A stretch of DNA of 33,467 nucleotides from the NCBI GenBank assembly GCA_016872515.1, contig VGZR01000021.1:1-33467 (forward strand), read 5' to 3'. Below the pieces are notes generated by a model. It had not been told where the DNA came from, did not search any database, and saw nothing but the letters and a program-made list of their open reading frames with translations. Shown one piece after another: positions 7,646 through 14,709 of the stretch. The position numbers and the translations under genes are program-made. Source of the DNA: SAR202 cluster bacterium. Lineage in GTDB: Bacteria; Chloroflexota; Dehalococcoidia; Lucifugimonadales; VGZR01. Position 1 is the stretch's first letter. Each line of letters starts with the position of its first letter.

Positions 7646-8538
7646 CGACGCAGACGAAGATACGGACGCTACTCGACCGGCTGGCTCAGGGCGAACTGCT
7701 CATCGGCGATGGCGCGACGGGGACGTACCTCCAAGCCCACGGCCTGGAGCCAGGCGGTTGCCCCGAGGCGCTGAACGCGTTCAAGCCCGACCTGGTCAGG
7801 CAGTTGTCGAGGGAGTACTTCGCCGCCGGCTCCGATTTCGTGTTTACGAACTCCTTCGGCGGCAACCGGTTCATGTTGAAGAAATACGGGCACGGCGATA
7901 AGGTGTGGGAGTTCAACCGCCTCGCGGCCCAGCATGCCCGCAGCCAAACGCCGCAAGGCCGCTACGTGGTCGGCTCGGTCGGCCCTACCGGTGAGTTCTT
8001 GGAGCCGCTGGGCAATGTCAGCCGCGCAGCTATGGTCGGGGCGTTCGCCGAGCAGATTGCGGCCCTCAAAGAGGGCGGCGCCGATGGCGTGGTCATCGAG
8101 ACGATGACGGCCATCGAGGAGGCCACGGCGGCCATCGAGGCGGCAAGGCAGGTCGGCGTGCCGGTGGTCATGTCCACCCTGACGTTCGACAAGGGGCCAC
8201 GTGGTTTTTTCACGATGATGGGTGTGACGCCGGAGCGGGCGGCCAAGGAGTTGAAGGCGGCGGGCGCTGACGTTGTCGGCTCCAACTGCGGCAACGGCAT
8301 CGAGGCGATGATAGAGATAGCCAAACAGATACGCGCGGCGACCGACGGCTACGTCATGATAAACTCCAACGCCGGTATCCCGTCCATACAGAAGGGCCGC
8401 ATCGTCTATCCCGAGACGCCGGAGTTCATGGCCGAACGGTTCAAGGCACTGGCTGACATGGGTGTCAATGTATTGGGTGGCTGCTGCGGCACCACCTCGG
8501 CCCACATCGCCGCGCTGTGCAAGGCAGTAGGAAGATAA
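7642..8538 (+). CDS. zinc-dependent homocysteine S-methyltransferase (MetH N-terminal / BHMT-like)
   Basis: This 298-aa protein is a single homocysteine-binding TIM barrel. It opens with LLIGDGATGTYLQAHGL, contains TNSFGGNRF, and carries the zinc ligands Cys216 (SNCGNG) and Cys281-Cys282 (GGCCGTT). The family transfers a methyl group to the zinc-activated thiolate of homocysteine to form methionine. The donor may be betaine, S-methylmethionine, or a methylcorrinoid when the domain works with a separate cobalamin protein. The folate- and corrinoid-type partners downstream favour the last. The ATG at 7642 is chosen over a TTG at 7633 because it overlaps the upstream stop (ATGA). No cobalamin-binding domain is fused to it. 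Confidence 0.85.
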   Translation: MTTQTKIRTLLDRLAQGELLIGDGATGTYLQAHGLEPGGCPEALNAFKPDLVRQLSREYFAAGSDFVFTNSFGGNRFMLKKYGHGDKVWEFNRLAAQHARSQTPQGRYVVGSVGPTGEFLEPLGNVSRAAMVGAFAEQIAALKEGGADGVVIETMTAIEEATAAIEAARQVGVPVVMSTLTFDKGPRGFFTMMGVTPERAAKELKAAGADVVGSNCGNGIEAMIEIAKQIRAATDGYVMINSNAGIPSIQKGRIVYPETPEFMAERFKALADMGVNVLGGCCGTTSAHIAALCKAVGR

Positions 8539-8559
8539 CGAAGGCAGGATGGCTCAGCA

Positions 8560-9228
8560 ATGACCACGCCCGCAACGAAGCCCGAACGGATAAGCAGTGT
8601 CCTGGCCAAGTTGGGGCAGTGTATCGAGTTGGTGCCCTCCGACCCGCTTTGCCAGAGCATCACCGTGGGATTGTACGAGAAGGAAGGCATCCTGACGGTC
8701 TGGACCTTTAGTAAGAAGGAAGCTGCCTTCCTGCGGATGAGTCAGATACGTGCTCAACTCATAGCTTTGGGCGGCCTTACGGCCGTGCCGCGCACGACCA
8801 ACAAGGTCAACTTCCCCTGCGGCTATATCCACACGCGGCCCCTGAAGTTCCTGATGATGCAAGCGGTGGAGAAGCCCCCCGATTATGTCCTACCCACATC
8901 TCCCGTTAAGGACCTCAAGAGCGACCTGCGATTCGGCTTCACCGTTGAGCAGCGCGACGGCCAGTGGGTGTACAAGGTCACTGCAGAGGGCCAGGCCCCG
9001 AATGCGGAGGCGCGGGTGCGCGGAGTGGTAGCGGGCCTGGGGCGCTACGGCGAGATGGAAAAGGTCAGCGAGACCGAAATAGCCTTCGTCTGCGGCGAGC
9101 GGCACGACAAACTGGTGTGGCTGCTGCTGCCGTTCGCGCGCAATGTCAGCTCCGTCGAAGACCTGTTGGAGGCGGCGGCGCTGCGCGGACAGATGACCAC
9201 TGGCACCCTCGGTTTCGCGCCGAACTAA
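8560..9228 (+). CDS. unrecognised 222-aa protein within the C1 methyl-transfer cluster
   Basis: I do not recognise this family. The protein is soluble, without a signal peptide or transmembrane segment. Four Cys residues are scattered rather than in a CxxC motif. It looks like a mixed alpha/beta protein with a possible two-part layout: about residues 1-120 (including VNFPCGYIHTRPLKFLMMQ) and about 125-222 (FGFTVEQRDGQWVYKV then VWLLLPFARNVSSVEDLLEAA). It sits 21 nt after the homocysteine methyltransferase and 12 nt before the UroD-like gene, whose ribosome-binding site begins at its stop. It is therefore almost certainly in the same operon. Association suggests an accessory or regulatory role in methyl transfer, but nothing in the sequence shows this. 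Confidence 0.75.
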   Translation: MTTPATKPERISSVLAKLGQCIELVPSDPLCQSITVGLYEKEGILTVWTFSKKEAAFLRMSQIRAQLIALGGLTAVPRTTNKVNFPCGYIHTRPLKFLMMQAVEKPPDYVLPTSPVKDLKSDLRFGFTVEQRDGQWVYKVTAEGQAPNAEARVRGVVAGLGRYGEMEKVSETEIAFVCGERHDKLVWLLLPFARNVSSVEDLLEAAALRGQMTTGTLGFAPN

Positions 9229-9240
9229 GGAGGTGCGGCC

Positions 9241-10299
9241 ATGCCATTCGTGGAGACGATGACCCCGCGAGAGCGTGTCCTGGCTGCACTGGCCAGGAAA
9301 CCGGTTGACCTCACGCCGGTATCCAGCCCGACCAACGTCGCCACCGTTGACCTCATGGACCTGGTGGACTCCTACTTTCCCGAAGCCAACCGCGACCCGG
9401 AGCTGAACGCCCGGCTGGCCGCCACAGGCTACACGGAGCTGGGCTTCGACTCCATCATGCCTTACTTCACCATCATCCAGGAGTCGTCGGCCTTAGGCTG
9501 CGAGATGCAGTGGGAGGGCAAGGACAACTGGCCGACCGTCCGCATGTCCCGGCCCATCTGGAAAGGCCCTCAGGACATCAAGATTCCGCGCAACTTCCTG
9601 GAGCACCGCGACACCAAGGCCATCACCGGTTCCATCGAGATCCTAAAGAAGCTGTACGGCAAAGAGGTCGCTATCATCGGCAAGACGATGGGACCTTGGA
9701 CGCTGGGCTACCACGTTTTCGGGGTCGAGGGCTTCCTGCTCATGTCCATCGACGACCCGGCCAGGACGATGGAGTGCATGCACAAGCTCAAGGAGATCTC
9801 GGTCCTTTATGGCGAGGCGCAGATCGCGGCGGGTGCCGATGCCCTCACCTTCCCCGACCATGCCACCGGCGACCTGGTCAGCGGCGAGTACTACAAACGG
9901 TTCCTGCTGGAGCTCCATCAAGAGATGGCCGAGCGGTTGAAGGTGCCGCTCATCCTGCATATCTGCGGTTTCACGCTGGACCGGCTGGACTACATCGCGC
10001 AGAACCGCATGGCCGCATTCCACTTCGACTCCAAGAACGACCCCGCCAAGGCGGTGCAGATTGCCGGAGGCCGCATCGGGCTGGTGGGCAACATCAACAA
10101 CCCACTAACGTTGTACGCCCGCGGGCCGGAAGAGGTGCGGGCCGAGGTGTTCCGATGCATGGATGCCGGTGTCAACATGATTGCGCCGGAGTGCGCCGTG
10201 CCGCTGGCGACCAAGCTGGAAAACCTCCTGGAGATCCCGCGGGCCGTCCGCGCCTGGCACCAGCAACACGCCTCCAACGGTTCAGCGAAGAAACGGTAA
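9241..10299 (+). CDS. UroD-fold methylcobamide methyltransferase-like protein (MtaA/CmuA family)
   Basis: This 352-aa protein has the uroporphyrinogen decarboxylase fold. It carries the zinc motif of the methyltransferase branch: His240-x-Cys242 (ILHICG) and, about 75 residues later, Cys318 (APECAVP). True HemE enzymes lack this H-x-C...C set, whereas MtaA, MtbA and CmuA use it to activate a thiol that accepts or donates a methyl group through a corrinoid. Near the N-terminus, MTPRERVLAALARKPVDLTPV is the usual family opening. AAGGAGGTG just upstream is a near-perfect ribosome-binding site. With the homocysteine and pterin methyltransferases on either side, it probably exchanges methyl groups with a corrinoid protein. 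The natural thiol or methyl acceptor is unknown, since coenzyme M is not expected in most bacteria. Confidence 0.82.
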   Translation: MPFVETMTPRERVLAALARKPVDLTPVSSPTNVATVDLMDLVDSYFPEANRDPELNARLAATGYTELGFDSIMPYFTIIQESSALGCEMQWEGKDNWPTVRMSRPIWKGPQDIKIPRNFLEHRDTKAITGSIEILKKLYGKEVAIIGKTMGPWTLGYHVFGVEGFLLMSIDDPARTMECMHKLKEISVLYGEAQIAAGADALTFPDHATGDLVSGEYYKRFLLELHQEMAERLKVPLILHICGFTLDRLDYIAQNRMAAFHFDSKNDPAKAVQIAGGRIGLVGNINNPLTLYARGPEEVRAEVFRCMDAGVNMIAPECAVPLATKLENLLEIPRAVRAWHQQHASNGSAKKR

Positions 10300-10314
10300 G
10301 AAATTGAAGTAGAA

Positions 10315-10386
10315 GTTCTTTAGGAGAGGGGACAATTGGGAACCTTTTCTTGCAAGAAAAGGTTCCCAATGCCCTTCCTAAACAAC
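10315..10386. repeat. 72-nt palindromic intergenic element inside the C1 operon
   Basis: The core is a perfect 36-nt palindrome (10335-10370), with each 18-nt arm carrying TTGGGAACCTTTTCTTG and no loop. Outside the core the arms continue imperfectly: GTTCTTTAGGA on the left (10315-10325) matches the reverse complement of TCCTAAACAAC on the right (10376-10386) with one mismatch. The whole segment could fold into one long hairpin in RNA or a cruciform in DNA. It has no T-tract, so it is not a typical terminator. It separates the UroD-like and MtrH-like genes and ends next to the latter's ribosome-binding site (near 10389-10392). Confidence 0.8.
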
Positions 10387-10399
10387 TCTGGAGATTCGT

Positions 10400-11446
10400 A
10401 TGTCCAGAGTGGTCAATAAGCCCGAAGAGTTCACCATCATTGGGGAGAATATCCACACGACGCGCAGCGTGCGCCGTGACGGGACGCGCGTGGTCGCTCT
10501 GGATGGCGGCGTCGAGGCGGTCTCGTATAAAGACGAGCGCGGCAACCAGGCTTACCTGCGCATCCCGGAGCGGTTCAAGTCCACGCAGCCCTATCAGCAG
10601 GGCCAGGTCAAACATTTCATGATTGCGGCTAGCAAAGGCATCAACGGCGACGCGGCGGAACAGGCGGAAGGCGCGGCATACGTTCGTGCCGAGGTGCTGC
10701 GGCAGGTCGCGGCGGGCGCTCGGTTCCTCGACCTGAATGTGGACGAGATCTCCTACAAGCTGGACTTACAAAAGAAGGCCATGGAGTGGATGGTCCGCGT
10801 TGCGCAGGAAATCTCAACAGTCCCGCTCAGTGTTGACTCGTCGAACCAGGACATCATCGCCGTCGGCTTGGCCGCCTATGATGGGCGGGCGGGACGCCCA
10901 ATGATCAACTCCGTCGCATTGGAGCGGCTGGACACCATTGACTTGGTGACTCACTATGACGCGCGGGCCATCGTCACGGCCTCCGGCGCCAGCGGGATGC
11001 CCAACGATGACGCGGAACGTGTCGCCAACGTCTCACAGCTTATCGAAGAAGTGCGGCGCCGCGATGTGCCCCTGAGCGACGTGTATGTGGACGCGCTGGT
11101 CTTCCCCATCTCGGTCGCAGCCCAATACGGCCTACACTATCTGGACGCGGTGAAAGAGCTACGTAATCGGTTCGGGAACCATATCCACATCACGGGTGGA
11201 CTCAGCAATGTCTCCTTCGGCCTGCCCAACCGAAAGCTCGTCAACGACACGTTCATCCATCTCGGCCTGGAGGCGGGGATAGACAGCGGCATCATAGACC
11301 CGGTGCAGAGCAACATCGCGAAGGTGTTGGCCCTGGACACCGGCTCCGAGTCCGTGCAGCTAGCGGCCGACATGCTCCTAGGTAAGGACGAGTTCTGCGT
11401 CAACTATATCAAAGCCTGGAAGGACGGCCGGCTGAATCAGGGGTAG
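10400..11446 (+). CDS. pterin-binding (DHPS-like) methyltetrahydrofolate:corrinoid methyltransferase
   Basis: This 348-aa TIM-barrel protein belongs to the dihydropteroate-synthase-like methyltransferases (MtrH, AcsE, MtgA, and the folate domain of MetH). Typical landmarks are FTIIGENIHTTR near the N-terminus, GARFLDLNVDE, the pterin-contact PLSVDSSN, PMINSVALE and ITGGLSNVSFGLPNR. The family moves a methyl group between a corrinoid cofactor and tetrahydrofolate or tetrahydromethanopterin. It is not FolP, which lacks the GLSNVSFGLP element. GGAG lies about 8 nt before the ATG at 10400. With the UroD-like and homocysteine methyltransferases it would link demethylation of a C1 donor to the folate pool and methionine. 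The corrinoid protein it needs is not encoded in this window. Confidence 0.85.
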   Translation: MSRVVNKPEEFTIIGENIHTTRSVRRDGTRVVALDGGVEAVSYKDERGNQAYLRIPERFKSTQPYQQGQVKHFMIAASKGINGDAAEQAEGAAYVRAEVLRQVAAGARFLDLNVDEISYKLDLQKKAMEWMVRVAQEISTVPLSVDSSNQDIIAVGLAAYDGRAGRPMINSVALERLDTIDLVTHYDARAIVTASGASGMPNDDAERVANVSQLIEEVRRRDVPLSDVYVDALVFPISVAAQYGLHYLDAVKELRNRFGNHIHITGGLSNVSFGLPNRKLVNDTFIHLGLEAGIDSGIIDPVQSNIAKVLALDTGSESVQLAADMLLGKDEFCVNYIKAWKDGRLNQG

Positions 11447-11451
11447 GGAGC

Positions 11452-11481
11452 TTTTCCGCCTGGGCTGTGGCTGTCTAAAAT
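11452..11481 (+). promoter_or_regulatory. possible promoter for a leaderless transcript of the four-cysteine protein
   Basis: TTTTCC (11452-11457) and TAAAAT (11476-11481) are spaced by 18 nt. A start site 7-10 nt after the -10 box falls on or next to the GTG at 11491. No Shine-Dalgarno sequence precedes that GTG. This is compatible with a leaderless mRNA. The -35 match is weak. Confidence 0.35.
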
Positions 11482-11490
11482 AGATCTGCA

Positions 11491-11763
11491 GTGATTGATG
11501 TCGAGCGTGTCATGCCAGAGGCGACCCAGCCAGTGGACAAAGAAAAGCTGAAGGCCAGTATGGCCCGACTCTACCAGATCTACAGGGACATCGGGGAGAC
11601 GGCCAACGAAGTCTCGCGCTGGCGCTGCCCCTATAAGAACGCCCAGGACAGATGCACGGCCCAGTTCGGATGCCGCAACCAATTCTTCACCGGTGTTCCG
11701 GATGAGAAGGCCATCTGTGCGGGCAGTGATAAGCTCAACTACCGCGCCGCCTGGGAGATCTAG
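11491..11763 (+). CDS. small four-cysteine protein, possibly metal- or Fe-S-binding
   Basis: This is a 90-aa soluble protein that I cannot assign to a named family. The N-terminal half (residues 16-43) is helical and charged. The C-terminal half holds four Cys residues (46, 55, 61, 76) in a C-x8-C-x5-C-x14-C pattern, inside WRCPYKNAQDRC, FGCRNQ and ICAGSD. The spacing would suit a zinc site or an iron-sulfur cluster, but it is not a standard ferredoxin motif. It lies 44 nt after the pterin methyltransferase on the same strand. The start could be the GTG at 11491 or the ATG at 11512, and neither has a ribosome-binding site. Electron transfer or corrinoid reactivation would be attractive roles, but both are speculation from position. 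Confidence 0.65.
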   Translation: MIDVERVMPEATQPVDKEKLKASMARLYQIYRDIGETANEVSRWRCPYKNAQDRCTAQFGCRNQFFTGVPDEKAICAGSDKLNYRAAWEI

Positions 11764-11856
11764 ACCACACCGTCCCTTTCACTCCGCTCTGAGTGTCCGC
11801 CCCACGTCTGATAACCTAGATGGACTTCGTTTCGACCCCCATCCAGGAGGCCTGCG

Positions 11857-12864
11857 ATGCCCTCAGCCTTGAAAGTGCTGGTGACCGACTACGTATGGCC
11901 ATCGTTGGAGCCGGAGAGGGCCGTACTGGCCAAAGCGGGCATCTCATTGTTTGCCGCTCCCGATGCCCACGAGGAGACGTTGGCCTCGCTTGCCAAGGAC
12001 GCCGACGGCATCCTGACGTGCTTCGCCAAGGTGACGGGAAAGGTGCTCGAGGCCGCCCCGAAGTGCAAGGTGGTGGGCCGGTACGGGGTCGGCGTGGACA
12101 ACATTGACGTGGAGACGGCCACCAAGCTGGGCATCGCCGTCACGTATGTCCCCGACTACTGCGTGGACGAGGTGTCCGACCACGCGATGACGCTGCTGTT
12201 GGCGTGGAACCGCCGCATCGTGCTGTTCGACACTTCCACGAAGATTACCGGCTGGGGCAGGGTGGCATTGTCCATGCCTATCATGCGGCTGCGCGGCAAG
12301 AAGCTCGGTGTCGTCGGTTTCGGCCGCATCGGCCGGGTCACCGCATTCAAGGCACAGGCGTTCGGCATGGAGATACTGGCCCATGACGCGGTGATTCCGG
12401 CAGACCAGATCGCCAAACACGGTGCGAAGCCCGTGGACATGTCCACCCTTCTTCGGGAAGCGGACTTCGTGACACTGCATGTGCCGCTGATACAGCAGAC
12501 CAGGGGCATCATCGGCAAAGCGCAGCTGGCGATGATGAAGCCGACGGCGGTGCTCATCAACACGGCCCGCGGCCCGCTGGTGGACGAGGCCGCGCTGGTG
12601 GAAGCGCTGAAGGCGAAGCGTATCGCAGGGGCAGCGCTGGACGTGCTGGTGGATAACAACCCGCCGAAGGACCACCCGCTGCTCGGCTTCGACAACGTGC
12701 TCATCACGCCGCACGTGGCGTTCTACTCGAAAGAGGCTGTGCTGGAACTGGAGGAGCGGGCCGCTCGTGAAGTGGTGCGTGTGCTCCAGGGTCAGATGCC
12801 CGATAACCTGTACAATTCCGCGGTGCTTCCCAATACCCGTGTGAAGCTGGCGAAGAAGGGATGA
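11857..12864 (+). CDS. D-isomer-specific 2-hydroxyacid dehydrogenase family protein (CtBP-like)
   Basis: This 335-aa protein has the two-domain fold of the SerA/CtBP dehydrogenases. The substrate-domain motif GRYGVGVDNID (residues 74-84) is present, and the NAD-binding motif is GVVGFGRIGR (151-160). Catalytic Arg238 is in INTARGPLVDE and His286 is in TPHVAFYS. The catalytic acid normally found in DVxxxEP is replaced: the sequence is LDVLVDNNPPKDHPLL, with Asn267 at the Glu position. NAD-formate dehydrogenases carry Gln there. An AGGAGG ribosome-binding site at 11845-11850 fixes the start. Its stop overlaps the ABC ATPase start as ATGA. It may act on a 2-hydroxyacid, but the substrate cannot be inferred and the altered residue makes a plain SerA role doubtful. 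Confidence 0.82.
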   Translation: MPSALKVLVTDYVWPSLEPERAVLAKAGISLFAAPDAHEETLASLAKDADGILTCFAKVTGKVLEAAPKCKVVGRYGVGVDNIDVETATKLGIAVTYVPDYCVDEVSDHAMTLLLAWNRRIVLFDTSTKITGWGRVALSMPIMRLRGKKLGVVGFGRIGRVTAFKAQAFGMEILAHDAVIPADQIAKHGAKPVDMSTLLREADFVTLHVPLIQQTRGIIGKAQLAMMKPTAVLINTARGPLVDEAALVEALKAKRIAGAALDVLVDNNPPKDHPLLGFDNVLITPHVAFYSKEAVLELEERAAREVVRVLQGQMPDNLYNSAVLPNTRVKLAKKG

Positions 12865-13926
12865 GCAGCGAGGAGGCAAATAAGCCAGGCGACTCTACAG
12901 TCCAGGTCGAACAACTCATCAAGGTGTATCCGGGCGATGTGAAGGCGGTGAACGGGATAGACTTCGCCGCCGCCAATGGCGAGTTCTTCGGCCTGCACAG
13001 CCCCAACGGGGCCGGCAAGAGCACGACGATGAAAATCATGGCGACCCTGCTGCGTAAGACCTCCGGAAAGGTCGTCGTCGCGGGGAACGACGTTGACCAG
13101 AACCAGATGGAGATCCGGCGCAGCATAGGGTTTGCCATGCAGGAGGTCGGCCTCGATGACCTCGCCAAAGGACGTGACTTTCTCATCACCCAAGGCCTGC
13201 TCTATGACCTGCCGCACAAGACCTCCAAAGCCCGGGCCGAGGATGCTGTTGGAGTTGGTCGGTTTGACCGAGGCGGCCAATCGGAAGATAGGAACGTACT
13301 CGGGCGGCATGCGTCGGCGCCTCGACCTGAGCAGCGCCCTCATGCACAACTCGCCACTGCTCTTCCTCGACGAGCCGACCACGGGCCTCGACCCGCAGAG
13401 CCGCTTTGCCATCTGGGGCCACCTCGAGCAGCTCAACCGCAGCGGCACAACCGTCATCCTCATAACACAAATCATGGAGGAGGCGAACCGGCTCTGCCAA
13501 CGCCTGGCCATCATTGACCGTGGTGTCATCGTGGCGCAAGGGACGCCCAAGTCGCTCAAGGCTGAGATCGGCGGCGACGTTGTGACGCTCACGTTCGGCC
13601 AGAACGGCTCCTCCGGCGGGCAGGGTTCCACCGACAGGGCGAAGACCGTGCTGACAGGGCGCACCTACGTTTTAGGGGTCGCCGCACCGACGGGCAACGG
13701 CACGCAACTCTCCGTCACCGTCCGCAACGGCGGCGAGGTCGTCCCCGACCTCATGCGCCTGCTCGCCGAGAACGGCATCGCCGTCTCGAACCTTTCGGTT
13801 GCCAGCCCGACCCTGGACGACGTGTTCCTCAAACATACCGGCCACAAGATACGCTCCGACTCGACCAGCGGCGATGAGTTCGCCCAGACCATGAAAGCCT
13901 TCATGGGCGTGAATCAAAGGAGATAG
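12861..13926 (+). pseudogene. DrrA-type ABC exporter ATPase with a one-base frameshift
   Basis: Two overlapping frames together spell a complete ABC ATPase of the daunorubicin-resistance (DrrA) type. The first frame gives Walker A as SPNGAGKST (about residues 47-55, Ser replacing the usual first Gly) and the Q-loop FAMQE. At about 13240, after KARAE, the coding sense moves to another frame, as if one extra G had been inserted in GAGG. It continues with LLELVGLTEA, the signature YSGGMRRRLDLS, Walker B LLFLDEPTTGLDP and a DrrA-like C-terminal domain ending at 13926. The H-loop has Gln (ITQIMEEA), which I recall as normal for DrrA relatives. The break could be a true mutation, a sequencing error or recoding. 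The permease follows 2 nt later. Confidence 0.78.
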
Positions 13927-13928
13927 GC

Positions 13929-14693
13929 ATGTCCATCCTGATGCAGACCTGGTACATCTACGTCCGTAACTTCAAGACCTGGATGGTCCAGCCCGTCCTG
14001 GTAATACCCTCCATCATCTTCCCCGCTTTCTTCTATATCCTCTTTTCAGCCCCGCTCAGTGGGGTCACCAACCTTCCCGGTTTCCCCACCGACGACTACG
14101 AAGCCTACATGACAGCCACAATCCTGGTCATGTCCGTCGTCTTCAGCGGCGCCGACTCAGCCATGGCCATTCTTGCCGACATCTTGTCGGGCTACTTCGA
14201 TAAACTGCTGCTGGCGCCCATCAACCGCTTCGCCATGCTATTGAGCAGCCTGCTGATGGCTGGGACATGGGCCCTGTTCCAGGTACTCGTCATCATCGTC
14301 ATCGCCCTCATCTTCGGAGTGGACTTCCAGGGGGGCGTCGCTGGGATCTTCTTCATCATCCTTCTTGCCACACTGTTGGGCATGGCCTGGTCTTGTGTTG
14401 GCTTGATGATTGCCATCAAGAGCAAGAGCGCCCAGATAACCCAGACGAGCTGGCTCCTGTTCATGCCTGTGGCCTTCCTGACCACCGCCTACATACCCAA
14501 GGATCTACTCTCCGGCTGGTTCAAATGGGCGGTCACCATCAACCCGGTGGACTACATCCTTGACGGTATCCGCGCCGTCATCATCACAGGTTGGGAGTGG
14601 GGACCCATCATGCTCGGTATCTGGGTCCTAGTGGGGATGATGGGCATCCTCGTGACTGCCGCTACCTGGCTCTACCGTCGCGAGACGGCATAG
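13929..14693 (+). CDS. ABC-2 type transporter permease (DrrB-like)
   Basis: This 254-aa integral membrane protein has about six transmembrane segments. It belongs to the ABC-2 permease family: the first segment follows YVRNFKTWMVQPVLVIPSI, the conserved middle includes GYFDKLLLAPINR, and the late motif is FMPVAFLTTAYIP then WFKWAVTINPVDYI. AAAGGAG (13916-13922) precedes the ATG. It starts 2 nt after the ATPase stop, so the pair forms one exporter. DrrAB-type pumps expel drugs, lipids or other hydrophobic compounds. The cargo here is unknown. The permease frame is intact even though the ATPase frame is broken, which argues either for a sequencing error upstream or for very recent damage. Confidence 0.87.
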   Translation: MSILMQTWYIYVRNFKTWMVQPVLVIPSIIFPAFFYILFSAPLSGVTNLPGFPTDDYEAYMTATILVMSVVFSGADSAMAILADILSGYFDKLLLAPINRFAMLLSSLLMAGTWALFQVLVIIVIALIFGVDFQGGVAGIFFIILLATLLGMAWSCVGLMIAIKSKSAQITQTSWLLFMPVAFLTTAYIPKDLLSGWFKWAVTINPVDYILDGIRAVIITGWEWGPIMLGIWVLVGMMGILVTAATWLYRRETA

Positions 14694-14709
14694 TGGCATC
14701 CCAGGGAGC

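Noticed and set aside
9241-10299. Assignment of the UroD-fold protein as HemE for haem synthesis
   Set aside because: The H-x-C...C zinc set and the neighbouring methyltransferases point to the MtaA/CmuA branch. No other haem genes are nearby.
13446-13500. Gln in place of the H-loop His in the ABC ATPase as a sign of inactivation
   Set aside because: As I recall, DrrA-type ATPases commonly have TTQY or similar at this place, so Gln fits the subfamily and is not by itself evidence of decay.
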